A stretch of DNA of 64,000 nucleotides from an uncultured beta proteobacterium (GCA_903844215.1 CAIMSP010000158.1:1-64000); one strand, 5' to 3'; shown: positions 46,035 to 55,574, numbered from the stretch's first letter. Notes: a model not told the origin generated them from the letters alone. Numbers and translations: made by a program.

Positions 46035-46931
46035 ATGAAGATCCAACCCAAACAGCTGCTGCGCCAGCTCATCACCTGGACCGCGCTGCTGCCCATGGCC
46101 GCGACGGTGCTCGTGGCCTACCTGGGCACGGTGCTGTGGTCGCTCAAGGTGTCGATGAGCAATTCACGCACCTTTCCCTCGGACGACTTCGTGGGACTGG
46201 CGCAATTCGAGCGCTTGTTCGACAACGAGCGCTGGATGTTGTCGCTGCAGAACCTGGCGCTGTACGGCGTGCTGTTCATCCTGGCCTGCATGACCATTGG
46301 CTTCTTGCTGGCGGTGTTCATCGACCAGAAGGTGATGGCCGAAGGCGCGCTGCGCACCATCTTTCTCTACCCCTATGCGATGTCGTTTGTCGCCACCGGC
46401 CTGGTCTGGCAGTGGATGCTCAACCCCGGCAACGGCATCCAGCAGGCGGTGCGCCTGATGGGCTATGAAGACTTCACGTTTGACTGGATCATCGACCAGG
46501 ACAAGGTGATGTACACCATCGTCATCGCCACCGTGTGGCAGGCTTCGGGCCTGGTGATGGCGCTGCTGTTGGCCGGTTTGCGCGGCATCGACGAGGAGAT
46601 CTGGAAGGCCGCGCGCATCGACGGCATTCCCACCTGGCGCGTGTACCTCTCGATCGTCCTGCCCATGCTCGGCCCTTCGGTGGCGACGGTGTTCGTGCTG
46701 CTCTCCACCGCCGTCATCAAGCTGTTCGACGCCGTCGCAGCCATGACGCAGGGCGGCCCCGGCACGGCCAGCGAGGTGCCGGCCAAGTTCATCATGGACT
46801 ACCTGTTCGGGCGCGCGAATATCGCACTGGCCTCGGCCGCGTCGATCGTGATGCTGCTCACGGTGCTGGCCTTGCTGGCGCCGCTGCTCTACGTGCGCAG
46901 CCGCTCGAAACGCCAGGAGGCAGACAAATGA
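46035..46931 (+). CDS. Sugar ABC transporter permease 1
   Basis: 298 residues from the ATG at 46035; a TTG at 46023 is unlikely. Six membrane helices of the MalF type, with the ATPase-contacting EAA-like loop EIWKAARIDGIPTWRVYLSIVLP. It forms the membrane channel with permease 2. The stop overlaps the next start by ATGA. Confidence 0.94.
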   Translation: MKIQPKQLLRQLITWTALLPMAATVLVAYLGTVLWSLKVSMSNSRTFPSDDFVGLAQFERLFDNERWMLSLQNLALYGVLFILACMTIGFLLAVFIDQKVMAEGALRTIFLYPYAMSFVATGLVWQWMLNPGNGIQQAVRLMGYEDFTFDWIIDQDKVMYTIVIATVWQASGLVMALLLAGLRGIDEEIWKAARIDGIPTWRVYLSIVLPMLGPSVATVFVLLSTAVIKLFDAVAAMTQGGPGTASEVPAKFIMDYLFGRANIALASAASIVMLLTVLALLAPLLYVRSRSKRQEADK

Positions 46932-47821
46932 CGCCCATCACCACGCGCCCGCCAGCGGCCCGTCGGCCCTGGCGTTTCAGCCCGGCGCGGGTCGGCGTTT
47001 ACGCCTTCTTGCTCAGCGCCTCGCTGTTCTTCCTGATGCCGCTGTACATCATGCTGGTGACTTCGTTCAAGACCATGGACGAAATCCGCCTGGGCAATAT
47101 CTTCGCGCTGCCGGTGGCGATCACGGTCGAACCCTGGGTCACGGCCTGGACCTCGGCCTGCACCGGAGTCTCGTGCGAGGGCATTCGCGGCGGCTTCTGG
47201 AATTCGGTGTGGATCGTGATTCCCAGCACCATCCTGCCGATCCTGCTGGGCGCGCTCAACGGCTACGCGCTGTCGTTCTGGAAGCCGCGCGGCGCGAATG
47301 CGCTGTTCGCCATCCTGATGCTGGGCGCCTTCATACCGGTGCAGGTGATGATGTTCCCGCTGGTGCGCATCCTGGCCACGCTGGGACTGTTCAGTTCGCT
47401 GCCCGGCATCGTCGCGATCCACATCATCTTCAGCATGCCGGTGATGACGCTGCTGTTTCGCAACTACTACCTGTCGATACCGCAAGAGCTGTTCAAGGCC
47501 GCGCGCATTGACGGTGGTGGCTTTATCCGCATCTTCGTGCAACTGATGCTGCCCATGTCCACGCCCATCATCATCGTCGCGGCGATCATGCAGGTCACGG
47601 GCGTGTGGAACGACTACATCCTGGGCTTGGTGTTCGCGGGGCGCGACAACCTGCCGATGACGGTGCAGCTCAACAACGTGATCAACACCACGACGGGGAC
47701 GCGGCTCTACAACGTGAACATGGCGGCCACGATACTGACCTCGCTGGTGCCGCTCACGATCTATTTTGTTTCGGGGCGCTGGTTTGTGCGCGGTATCGCC
47801 GCCGGTGCGGTAAAGGGGTAA
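46928..47821 (+). CDS. Sugar ABC transporter permease 2
   Basis: 297 residues. MalG-type permease with six membrane helices and the EAA-like loop ELFKAARIDGGGFIRIFVQL. The N-terminal 20 residues are Pro/Arg-rich and cytoplasmic. It pairs with permease 1 and is followed after 2 bp by the ATPase gene. Confidence 0.94.
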   Translation: MTPITTRPPAARRPWRFSPARVGVYAFLLSASLFFLMPLYIMLVTSFKTMDEIRLGNIFALPVAITVEPWVTAWTSACTGVSCEGIRGGFWNSVWIVIPSTILPILLGALNGYALSFWKPRGANALFAILMLGAFIPVQVMMFPLVRILATLGLFSSLPGIVAIHIIFSMPVMTLLFRNYYLSIPQELFKAARIDGGGFIRIFVQLMLPMSTPIIIVAAIMQVTGVWNDYILGLVFAGRDNLPMTVQLNNVINTTTGTRLYNVNMAATILTSLVPLTIYFVSGRWFVRGIAAGAVKG

Positions 47822-47823
47822 GC

Positions 47824-48897
47824 ATGTCTAGCGTCGGAATTCGCAATCTTTGTATTCGCTTTGGTGACAACGAGGTCATCAAGGACCTCCATCTCGACGT
47901 GGTCGAGAGTGAGTTCCTGGTGTTGCTCGGGCCCTCGGGCTGCGGCAAGTCCACACTGCTGCACAGCATTGCCGGTCTCATCGATGTCGCCGAAGGCAGC
48001 ATCGACATCGGCGGCACGGACATGACCTGGGCCGACCCCACAGATCGCAACATCGGCATGGTGTTCCAGTCCTATGCGCTGTACCCGACGATGAGCGTGG
48101 AGCGCAACATGTCCTTCGGGCTGCGCATCAAGGGTTTGCCCAAGGCCGAGATCGAGCGCCGCGTGAGCCACGTGGCCGAGATGCTGCAACTGCAGCCGCT
48201 GCTCAACCGCAAGCCCTCGCAACTCTCCGGTGGTCAGCGTCAGCGCGTGGCGATTGGCCGTGCCCTGGTGCGCGAAGCCGGCGTCTTTTTGTTCGACGAG
48301 CCGCTGTCCAATCTGGACGCCAAGCTGCGCGCCGAACTGCGGCGTGAACTCAAGCTGCTGCACAAGAAGCTGCGCTCCACCATGATCTACGTGACGCACG
48401 ACCAGGTCGAGGCCATGACGCTGGCCACGCGCATCGTGGTCATGCGCGCGGGCAAGATCCAGCAGATCGGCGCGCCCGATCTGGTCTATGAGAAGCCGGA
48501 GAATCTGTTCGTGGCGGGCTTCCTCGGTTCGCCCGGCATGAATTTGTTGAACGGCCGAATCAAGTCGGCAGGGGATTCCTTGCAGTTTGTCTCGGACAGC
48601 CTGAACCTCGATCTGGCGGCCTACGCCTTTGGCCAGCGTCCCGGCAGCGAGCTCGACGTGGTGCTGGGGATTCGCCCGGAAAATCTGCTGATCCATGGCG
48701 CAGGCGAGTTGCAGGGAACCGTGTCGCTGATCGAGCCCATGGGGAACCACCACGTGGTATGGGTGGATTTCGGCGGCCATTTGTTGTCGTCGGTGGTCTC
48801 GGGTGCGCTGGAGTGCCGCGTGGACGAGCGCGTCAATTTCAGCATCGCCCTGGATCGCATTTCGCTGTTCGAGCGGGCGTCCGAGCAACGCTTGTAA
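47824..48897 (+). CDS. Sugar ABC transporter ATP-binding protein (MsmK/UgpC type)
   Basis: 357 residues. Walker A GPSGCGKST at 36-44, signature LSGGQRQR near 134, Walker B VFLFDEPLSNLDA near 155, and a C-terminal TOBE-like regulatory domain (VVLGIRPENLLIHGAGELQG). It powers the import system encoded immediately upstream; its presence in the operon makes the transporter self-sufficient. Confidence 0.95.
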   Translation: MSSVGIRNLCIRFGDNEVIKDLHLDVVESEFLVLLGPSGCGKSTLLHSIAGLIDVAEGSIDIGGTDMTWADPTDRNIGMVFQSYALYPTMSVERNMSFGLRIKGLPKAEIERRVSHVAEMLQLQPLLNRKPSQLSGGQRQRVAIGRALVREAGVFLFDEPLSNLDAKLRAELRRELKLLHKKLRSTMIYVTHDQVEAMTLATRIVVMRAGKIQQIGAPDLVYEKPENLFVAGFLGSPGMNLLNGRIKSAGDSLQFVSDSLNLDLAAYAFGQRPGSELDVVLGIRPENLLIHGAGELQGTVSLIEPMGNHHVVWVDFGGHLLSSVVSGALECRVDERVNFSIALDRISLFERASEQRL

Positions 48898-48927
48898 GAT
48901 TCTTCGGATCAACCACCTCGAAGGCTC

Positions 48928-50445
48928 ATGGCTATGGCTGCTCCCATCAAGAATATCGTGATCGTCGGTGGCGGCACTGCCGGCTGGATGGCGGCTGCGG
49001 CGCTGTCCAAGGTGGCTGGGCCGGCCGTGAGCATTCGCTTGATCGAGTCGGATGACATTGCCAGCATCGGCGTGGGCGAGGCCACCATCCCGAACATCAA
49101 GAACTTCAACCTGGCCCTGGAAATCGACGAAGACGATTTTCTGCGGCACACGCAGGGAACGTTCAAGATGGGGATCGAGTTCGTCAACTGGAGCAAGTTG
49201 GGCGAGCGCTACATGCACGGCTTTGGCCGTGTCGGTCAGGATTTTGGGGCGGTCGGCTTCTTCCATTACTGGCAGAAGATGCGCGAGCTCGGTCTGGCCC
49301 GCGAGTTCGGCAAATATGCCATCAACTCGCAGGCGCCGGTGCACGCCAAATTCATGCGCGGCCCCAAGGACATGCCGAACTCGCCGCTGAACGACCTCAC
49401 CCATGCCTTCCATTTCGACGCCGGCCTGTACGCCAAGTATTTGCGCTCGTTCGCCGAACAGCGCGGCGTGCGCCGCACCGAAGGCCGCATCGTCAACACC
49501 GTGCTGCGCGGCCATGACGGCTTCATCGAGGCCGTGCTGCTGGAGGGCGGGGAGAAGGTCGAAGGCGAGTTGTTTCTGGACTGCTCGGGCATTCGCGCCT
49601 TGCTGATCGGCCAGGCCTTGGATGTCGGGTATGAGGACTGGTCGCAATGGCTGCCCTGCGACCGCGCCATCGCCGTTCCTTGCGAGTCGGTGCATCCGCT
49701 GCTGCCCTATACCCGCTCCACCGCGCATTCGGCCGGCTGGCAGTGGCGCATCCCGCTGCAGCACCGCATCGGCAATGGCCATGTCTATTCCAGCCGCTTC
49801 ATGGGGCAGGATGAGGCCACGGCGATTCTGCTCAACAACCTGGACGCACCGGCCCTGGCCGAGCCACGCTACATCCCATTTGTGCCGGGCCGCCGGCGCC
49901 AGACCTGGAGCAAGAACTGCGTTGCCATCGGTCTGTCCAGCGGTTTTTTCGAGCCCATCGAATCGACCAACATCCATCTGATTCAGACCGCGATCGCGCG
50001 CCTGATTTCGATGTTTCCGAACGCGGAGTTCAGCCCGCTTGAGCGCGACGAGTACAACGCGCAAACGCAGTTCGAGTACGAGCGCATTCGCGACTTCATC
50101 GTGCTGCACTACAAGGCCACGCAGCGCGACGACTCGCCGTTCTGGCGCCACTGCGCCGCCATGGAGATCCCGGCCACGCTGCAGCACAAGATCGATCTGT
50201 TTTGCCACAACGGCCATGTGTTCCGCGAGAACAACGAGTTGTTTGCCGAAATGAGCTGGCTGCAGGTGATGCACGGCCAGGGTCTGCGGCCCCAAAGCTA
50301 CCACCCGCTGGTGGACGCGCGCAGCCCGGAAGAAATCAAGGCCTATCTCGACGATATCGAGAGCGTGGTGCAAAAGTGCGTGGACTTCATGCCCACGCAG
50401 GAGCAGTACATCGCGCAGCACTGCGCCGCCGAACCGATGCGCTAG
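48928..50445 (+). CDS. Flavin-dependent (tryptophan-type) halogenase, copy 2
   Basis: 505 residues. Close paralogue of the protein at 40711, with shared long blocks across the whole length. GGGTAGWM near residue 14, catalytic Lys80 (GTFKMGIEFVNW), WQWRIP, and Glu345 (EPIESTNIHLI). It starts 30 bp after the ABC ATPase stop and is probably part of that operon. The second copy in one glycan locus suggests two related substrates or a heteromeric enzyme. No partner flavin reductase gene is in the cluster. Confidence 0.9.
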   Translation: MAMAAPIKNIVIVGGGTAGWMAAAALSKVAGPAVSIRLIESDDIASIGVGEATIPNIKNFNLALEIDEDDFLRHTQGTFKMGIEFVNWSKLGERYMHGFGRVGQDFGAVGFFHYWQKMRELGLAREFGKYAINSQAPVHAKFMRGPKDMPNSPLNDLTHAFHFDAGLYAKYLRSFAEQRGVRRTEGRIVNTVLRGHDGFIEAVLLEGGEKVEGELFLDCSGIRALLIGQALDVGYEDWSQWLPCDRAIAVPCESVHPLLPYTRSTAHSAGWQWRIPLQHRIGNGHVYSSRFMGQDEATAILLNNLDAPALAEPRYIPFVPGRRRQTWSKNCVAIGLSSGFFEPIESTNIHLIQTAIARLISMFPNAEFSPLERDEYNAQTQFEYERIRDFIVLHYKATQRDDSPFWRHCAAMEIPATLQHKIDLFCHNGHVFRENNELFAEMSWLQVMHGQGLRPQSYHPLVDARSPEEIKAYLDDIESVVQKCVDFMPTQEQYIAQHCAAEPMR

Positions 50446-50510
50446 CCGGCTTTGCTGGCTGGAGTGCAGCGCGGAATTTCATGTCAGCGGTTTGAAAGAG
50501 AAATACAGGG

Positions 50511-51998
50511 ATGTTTGAATTGCAAAAATGGGCGCGCCAGGGCGTGGCGCTGGCGCTGGTCCTCGGTGCCAGCGGTTGGGTCGATGCGCAACCGGTGGCG
50601 GCATCGTCGCATGCGGTGCAGGCCTGGGAAACGTGGACCGATCAGAGCCGCCTGCTGGCGCCGGTGCGCGGTCTGGCCTTTGGCAACAAGGCGGCTTTGC
50701 CGCTGGATATCAGCGTGGACGCGGGCCAGCGCTACCAGGAGATGGTGGGTTTTGGCGCTGCCATCACCGACGCCTCGGCCTGGTTGATTCAGAATCGCAT
50801 GAGCGCGGTGCAGCGTGAAGCGCTGCTGCGAGAGCTGTTTGGTCCCGCGCCCGGCCTGGGATTGAGCTTCACGCGTCTGACCATCGGCGCATCCGACTTC
50901 TCGATGAAGCACTATTCGCTGGACGATGTGCCCACGGGCCAGACGGATGCGTCGCTGAAGCATTTTTCCATTGATCCGATGCGCGCCGATGTGCTGCCGG
51001 TGGTCAAGCGTGCCTTGGCCATCAATCCCCAATTGAAAGTGATGGCCTCTCCCTGGAGCGCACCGGCCTGGATGAAGAGCAACGACAGCCTGATCAAGGG
51101 GCAGTTGCGGCCCGAGGCCTACGACGCGTTTTCCCGCTACCTGGGCAAGTTCTCCGACGCCATGGAAGCCGAAGGTTTGCCGCTGTTCGCGCTGAGCTTG
51201 CAGAATGAGCCGCACTTCGAGCCCGACGGCTATCCCGGCATGCGGGTCGATTCTGCGACCCGAGCCAAGCTCATCGGAGAACACCTGGGGCCGCTGCTCG
51301 CGCAACGGGCCAAGCCGGTCCAGATCCTGGAGTGGGACCACAACTGGGACGAGCCGCAAGCGCCGCTACAGGTGCTGGCGGACCCGAAGGCGCGGGCCTC
51401 CATTGCCGGAGTCGCTTGGCATTGCTACGTGGGCGAACCGGCGGCGCAGTCACTGGTGCACGACGCCTACCCGGAGAAGGACGCGTATTTCACCGAGTGT
51501 GCCGGTGGCGAGGGGAATTCTGGCTGGCGCGAGACCCTGCCCTGGGATGTGCGCCATCTGATCATTGGCTCGACCCGTCACTGGGCCAAGGGCGTGTTGA
51601 TGTGGAACCTGGCGCTGGACGAGAACCACGGCCCGCACCTGGGCGGCTGCCCTGATTGCCGCGGCGTGGTCATCATCAATTCCAAGACCGGCGAAGTCAC
51701 GCGCAACCTGGACTACTACGCGCTGGCGCACGCCAGCCGTTTTGTTCGGCCCGGCGCGCAGCGCATCGCATCAAGTTCGGGCGAGGGTCGGCTCGAGAGC
51801 GTGGCGTTCCAGAACGCCGACGACAAGTCCATCGTGCTGATCGTGTTGAACTCTGCGGCCAACCAGCGCGAGTTCTCGGTGAGCATGGACGGGCGCCGCT
51901 TCGTGCACCAGATGCCGGGCGCCAGCGTGGTGACCTTTGTCTGGGGCGCAAAGCCCCTCAACCCAAGCCTCTCCCCGTCAACGGGGCGAGGGGGGTGA
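50511..51998 (+). CDS. GH30 glycoside hydrolase, secreted
   Basis: 495 residues. Signal peptide (VALALVLGASGWVDAQ). The GH30 (beta/alpha)8 barrel starts at YQEMVGFGAAITDASAW; acid/base Glu233 is in LQNEPHF and nucleophile Glu329 in YFTECAGG. A beta-sandwich domain completes the protein. Family members cleave beta-1,6-glucan, glucosylceramide or similar beta-glucosides, so it probably releases oligosaccharides for the receptor or transporter. The last 12 residues (NPSLSPSTGRGG) are encoded by a dispersed repeat that has replaced the original end. Confidence 0.92.
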   Translation: MFELQKWARQGVALALVLGASGWVDAQPVAASSHAVQAWETWTDQSRLLAPVRGLAFGNKAALPLDISVDAGQRYQEMVGFGAAITDASAWLIQNRMSAVQREALLRELFGPAPGLGLSFTRLTIGASDFSMKHYSLDDVPTGQTDASLKHFSIDPMRADVLPVVKRALAINPQLKVMASPWSAPAWMKSNDSLIKGQLRPEAYDAFSRYLGKFSDAMEAEGLPLFALSLQNEPHFEPDGYPGMRVDSATRAKLIGEHLGPLLAQRAKPVQILEWDHNWDEPQAPLQVLADPKARASIAGVAWHCYVGEPAAQSLVHDAYPEKDAYFTECAGGEGNSGWRETLPWDVRHLIIGSTRHWAKGVLMWNLALDENHGPHLGGCPDCRGVVIINSKTGEVTRNLDYYALAHASRFVRPGAQRIASSSGEGRLESVAFQNADDKSIVLIVLNSAANQREFSVSMDGRRFVHQMPGASVVTFVWGAKPLNPSLSPSTGRGG

Positions 51999-52062
51999 CC
52001 CAAGGAATTGGATTTGCTCCCACGCCCGCTTGCGGCAGAGGGCCGGGGTGAGGGCCAGGGCC
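51955..52062. repeat. REP-type inverted repeat after the GH30 gene
   Basis: CCTCAACCCAAGCCTCTCCC, GGGGCGAGGGGGG, then CCCGCTTGCGGCAGAGGGCC and GGGTGAGGGCC: the same family as 11999-12091. It provides the GH30 stop codon and probably a transcription block before the next gene. Confidence 0.75.
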
Positions 52063-52090
52063 GAGCTGAATTCGGCATGACAATAGCGCC

Positions 52091-52843
52091 ATGCAACTGC
52101 AAGAAATACTTTATAGCCAGGGTTTTGGCACGCGCCGGGTCTGCGCCGGGCTGATCCAGCAGGGTCGGGTCCAGGTCTATTCGAGCCCGTCGGACAACGA
52201 GCCGCTCACCGTCACCGACGCATCGGCGCAAGTCCAGGAGACGGGTCTGCGCTTCACGGTGCAGGGCGTGCCCTGGGAGTACCACGAACACGCCTACCTG
52301 ATGCTGCACAAGCCCGCAGGGACGGAATGCTCGCAAAAGCCCTCCACCTACCCGGCGATCTACAGCCTGCTGCCGTCCGCGCTGCGCCAGCGCCCGCAAA
52401 AGGGCCCGGTGCAAGGCGTGCAGGCGGTGGGGCGACTCGATCAGGACACGACCGGTCTGCTGCTGCTGACCGACGACGGCAAGTTCATTCATCGGCTGAA
52501 TTCGCCCCGCCACCATGTGCCCAAGGTGTACGAGGTCACGACGAAACATCCGCTGGACGCGCAACAGGTGCAAAGGCTGCTCGACGGCGTGGTGCTGGAT
52601 GACGACCCGACACCGGTGCGCGCCGCCGCCTGCGAGGCGGTGGCCGAGCACCACCTGCGTCTGACCCTGACCGAGGGCAAGTACCACCAGGTCAAGCGCA
52701 TGCTCGCCGCCGTGAGCAACCGGGTCGAGGGACTGCATCGGTCGCAGATCGGCTCGCTGCTGCTGCCGGCTGATCTGGCGCCTGGACAGTGGCGCTGGTT
52801 GGGCGTTGCGGAGCTGCAGGCGGTGGGTTATGTGCCGGCCTGA
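52091..52843 (+). CDS. rsuA: Pseudouridine synthase, RsuA family
   Basis: 250 residues. A divergent S4-like N-terminus (LQEILYSQGFGTRRVCAGL) precedes the RsuA/RluB-type catalytic domain: YLMLHKPAGTECS and GRLDQDTTGLLLLTDDG with catalytic Asp117. RsuA modifies uridine 516 of 16S rRNA; the length fits, though RluE/RluF-like specificity cannot be excluded. Confidence 0.88.
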   Translation: MQLQEILYSQGFGTRRVCAGLIQQGRVQVYSSPSDNEPLTVTDASAQVQETGLRFTVQGVPWEYHEHAYLMLHKPAGTECSQKPSTYPAIYSLLPSALRQRPQKGPVQGVQAVGRLDQDTTGLLLLTDDGKFIHRLNSPRHHVPKVYEVTTKHPLDAQQVQRLLDGVVLDDDPTPVRAAACEAVAEHHLRLTLTEGKYHQVKRMLAAVSNRVEGLHRSQIGSLLLPADLAPGQWRWLGVAELQAVGYVPA

Positions 52844-52854
52844 GAAAGCCATGC

Positions 52855-53670
52855 ATGGGTGCTGAGCGCGCGCGCCGTGGCCTGTGCGCCATCCTGTTGT
52901 TGAGTCTGAGCCTGGGCTCGGCGTTGGCCGCCGCCTGTTTAAAGCCCGTCTATCTGAGCTTTGACGCCGGCCACATGGAGCAGGCGCCGCTGATTGCCGA
53001 GGTGCTCAAGCGCCAGCAGGTCCAGGTCACTTTTTTTGCGTCCAACCAGTCCACGCGCATCGGCGGCGGCGCCTTGAGCAACCACTGGGCGCCTTGGTGG
53101 AAGGAGCGCGCTCTGGAGGGGCACGAGTTCGCCTCGAACGGCTACGAGCACGTGGTCTGGCGCGCCGACGAGCGCAGCGTGGAGCCGCGCTTTCGGGTGC
53201 GGCCCATGGTGGGCGCTTTTGCCCACCGCGAATTCACCTGGGACGCGAAAAAGTATTGCGCCCAACTGGCGTATGCGAACGAACGCTTGGAGGACTTCAC
53301 CGGCAAGAAGGCGCTGCCCTTGTTTCGTGCACCCGATGGACGGACTTCGCGCAAGCTGCTGGCGGCCGCGCGGGCGTGTGGCTTTGCCCATGTGGGCTGG
53401 GCCAGCGCGGGTCTGCTGGGCGACGAGCTGCCGAGCGAGCGCTTCAGCAATGAGGCCTTGCTGCAGAAAGCGCTGCGCGACATCCGCTCGGGCGATATCC
53501 TGATGGCGCATCTGGGCGTCTGGACGCGCAAAGACCCCTGGGCGCCGACGGTGCTGGAGCCGCTGATCGTCGGTTTGAAGGAGCGCGGGTTTTGCTTTGA
53601 AACCCTGCGCCAGCACCCGGACTACAGCGCCTGGATTGCCCGCAACGAGCCCGCACCCGGCAAACCATGA
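52855..53670 (+). CDS. Polysaccharide deacetylase family protein
   Basis: 271 residues from the ATG at 52855; the upstream frame overlaps the pseudouridine synthase. Signal peptide (GLCAILLLSLSLGSALAAA). The NodB-type fold begins LSFDAGHMEQAPLIAEVLK, where the usual first motif TFDD is altered to SFDAG. Later LFRAPDGRTSRKLLAAA and DILMAHLGVW match motifs 3 to 5. It is probably a periplasmic deacetylase or a relative with changed metal binding. Confidence 0.82.
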   Translation: MGAERARRGLCAILLLSLSLGSALAAACLKPVYLSFDAGHMEQAPLIAEVLKRQQVQVTFFASNQSTRIGGGALSNHWAPWWKERALEGHEFASNGYEHVVWRADERSVEPRFRVRPMVGAFAHREFTWDAKKYCAQLAYANERLEDFTGKKALPLFRAPDGRTSRKLLAAARACGFAHVGWASAGLLGDELPSERFSNEALLQKALRDIRSGDILMAHLGVWTRKDPWAPTVLEPLIVGLKERGFCFETLRQHPDYSAWIARNEPAPGKP

Positions 53671-53712
53671 CGGTTTGAGCAGGGCCGGGTCGGACACGTT
53701 ATCCTTGACGTC

Positions 53713-54597
53713 ATGAGCAAGCTTTTCGACTCCTTCTGGCGCGCGCTGGCCTATTGCCTGCATCCGCGCGTGATGCTGCTCTCGCTGGCGCCGCTGCTGC
53801 TGATGGCGCTGCTCTGGGTCGCCCTGGGCTATTTCTTCTGGGACAGCGCGCTGGGCGCCGTGCGCTCCACGCTGGAATCCTCGGCCTGGCTGCAGACCTT
53901 GTGGAACTGGTTCGAAAGCCTGGGCCTGGGCGCGCTCAAGACCGTGATGGCGCCGCTGCTGCTGATCTTTGCGGCCACGCCGTTCATCGTCATGTTGACG
54001 CTGCTGATGGTGGCCGCGCTGATGACGCCGGCGCTCGTGTCGCTGGTGGCCCGGCGCCGCTTCCCGGCGCGGCAAAGGCGCCGTGGTGCTTCGTGGTGGA
54101 TCGGCCTGCTCTGGTCCCTGGCCTCGGTGGCGCTGGCGGCGTTGGCCTTGATCATTTCGCTGCCGCTGTGGCGGGTGCCGCCGCTGATTCTGGTGCTGCC
54201 GCCGCTGATCTGGGGCTGGCTGACCTACCGCGTGATGGCCTTCGATGCGCTCGCAGACCATGCCAGCCAGGACGAGCGGCGCGAAATTCTCAAACGCCAT
54301 CGTGGGCCGCTGTTGGGCATGGGCCTGCTGGTGGGTAGCCTGGGTGCCGCGCCCGGCCTGGTGTGGGCCTCGGGTGCGATGTTTGCGGTTTACTTTGTGC
54401 CGCTACTGCCGCTGGCCATCTGGGTCTATGTCCTGGTTTTTTCTTTCTCCTCGCTGTGGTTCGCGCACTACTGCCTGGATGCCCTGCAGGCCTTGCGCGT
54501 GCAAACCGACGCGCCGCCAGGCGGTGACAGCGTCAACCTTTCATTCACGGAAATTCCCCATGACCCTCCAGCCACCGCTTCCCTACCAGCCCCTTGA
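53713..54597 (+). CDS. EI24/CysZ-like integral membrane protein
   Basis: 294 residues with about six membrane helices (PRVMLLSLAPLLLMALLWVA, VMAPLLLIFAATPFIVMLTL, and others). It fits the EI24 domain family, which includes the sulfate permease CysZ, but the CysZ function is not assured. Its 3' end overlaps the next gene by 38 bp. Confidence 0.75.
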   Translation: MSKLFDSFWRALAYCLHPRVMLLSLAPLLLMALLWVALGYFFWDSALGAVRSTLESSAWLQTLWNWFESLGLGALKTVMAPLLLIFAATPFIVMLTLLMVAALMTPALVSLVARRRFPARQRRRGASWWIGLLWSLASVALAALALIISLPLWRVPPLILVLPPLIWGWLTYRVMAFDALADHASQDERREILKRHRGPLLGMGLLVGSLGAAPGLVWASGAMFAVYFVPLLPLAIWVYVLVFSFSSLWFAHYCLDALQALRVQTDAPPGGDSVNLSFTEIPHDPPATASLPAP

Positions 54598-55414
54598 AAC
54601 GCCGCCACGCTTTGGCATTGTCATCATCGGCGACGAAATCCTCTCGGGCAAGCGCGCCGACAAGCACTTGCCCAAGCTGATCGAATTGCTCGGCGCACGC
54701 GGCCTGCAGCCGGAGTTTGCCGACTATGTGGGCGACTCGCCGGCGCGCATCACGGCCACGCTGCAGCGCGCCTTTGCCAGCGGCGAAGTGGTGTTCTCCT
54801 GCGGCGGCATCGGCGCCACGCCGGACGACCACACGCGTCAATGTGCCGCCGCCGCGCTGGGTCAGCCGCTGCAACTGCACCCCGAGGCCGCCGCCTTGAT
54901 CCGTCAGCGCATGCAGGAGCTGGCGCTTGAAAAAGGCATCGCCTACGAACCCGAGCGCGACGACAACCAACACCGCTTGAACATGGGCGTGTTTCCTGCC
55001 GGCGCCCGCATCATTCCCAATCCCTACAACCGCATCGCCGGCTTCTCCTGCGCCGCAGCCAACGGCGGCGGCGTCCATTTCGTGCCGGGATTCCCCGTCA
55101 TGGCCTGGCCGATGATGGAGTGGGTGCTCGACACCTACTACGCCCCGCTGTTTCAGGGCCGAGCCTACGAGGAGCGCTCGGTGATCGTTTTTGGCGCCAT
55201 GGAAGCGGCGCTCACGCCGCTGATGGAGGCCATCGAGGCGGACTTTGCCGGTGTGCGCATTTTCAGTCTGCCCAGCGTGGACCACGCCGAGTGGGGCCGC
55301 CACATCGAGCTGGGTGTCAAAGGCACGCCGGCGCAAACGCTGCCGGCCTACGCGGCCTTGCTGGCCGGCCTGAAGCAGCACGACGCCAAACTCGGCCCCG
55401 AATTGGTGCGTTGA
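54560..55414 (+). CDS. CinA/MoaB-type molybdopterin-binding domain protein
   Basis: 284 residues from the ATG at 54560. The MoCF-biosynthesis fold is clear (FGIVIIGDEILSGKRADKH, VFSCGGIGATPDDHTRQ). The protein lacks the C-terminal nicotinamide-nucleotide amidase part of full-length CinA. This short form is common in Burkholderiales and its role is not settled. Confidence 0.87.
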   Translation: MTLQPPLPYQPLETPPRFGIVIIGDEILSGKRADKHLPKLIELLGARGLQPEFADYVGDSPARITATLQRAFASGEVVFSCGGIGATPDDHTRQCAAAALGQPLQLHPEAAALIRQRMQELALEKGIAYEPERDDNQHRLNMGVFPAGARIIPNPYNRIAGFSCAAANGGGVHFVPGFPVMAWPMMEWVLDTYYAPLFQGRAYEERSVIVFGAMEAALTPLMEAIEADFAGVRIFSLPSVDHAEWGRHIELGVKGTPAQTLPAYAALLAGLKQHDAKLGPELVR

Positions 55415-55420
55415 CGTTGA

Positions 55421-55460
55421 TGCACCGAACAAATGCATTTCATTGCTTTGTTTTGGTGCG
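55421..55460. promoter_or_regulatory. Two candidate NtrC sites upstream of glnA
   Basis: TGCACCGAACAAATGCA (55421-55437) and TGCTTTGTTTTGGTGCG (55444-55460) resemble the NtrC consensus TGCACC-N5-GGTGCA and are 23 bp apart, about two helical turns. They lie about 150 bp upstream of the putative sigma-54 start point. Confidence 0.5.
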
Positions 55461-55574
55461 CACCAAGCGGGGCGAATTCCTTTATTTGTGACCCGGCGCG
55501 GGCAGCGAACCCGTAACCGGGCACAACTCAAGGCAAAATACAGGGCTTTTCGGGAAAGCCGAGCCGCTGGAGCA

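Noticed and set aside
47761-50421. 886-codon minus-strand frame opposite the ABC ATPase and second halogenase
   Set aside because: It spans two intact plus-strand genes, and its translation mirrors their codon bias rather than a protein family.
37790-51998. Reading the halogenase region as a natural-product gene cluster
   Set aside because: There are no NRPS, PKS, terpene or prenyltransferase genes; all other genes are for sugar uptake, hydrolysis and control.
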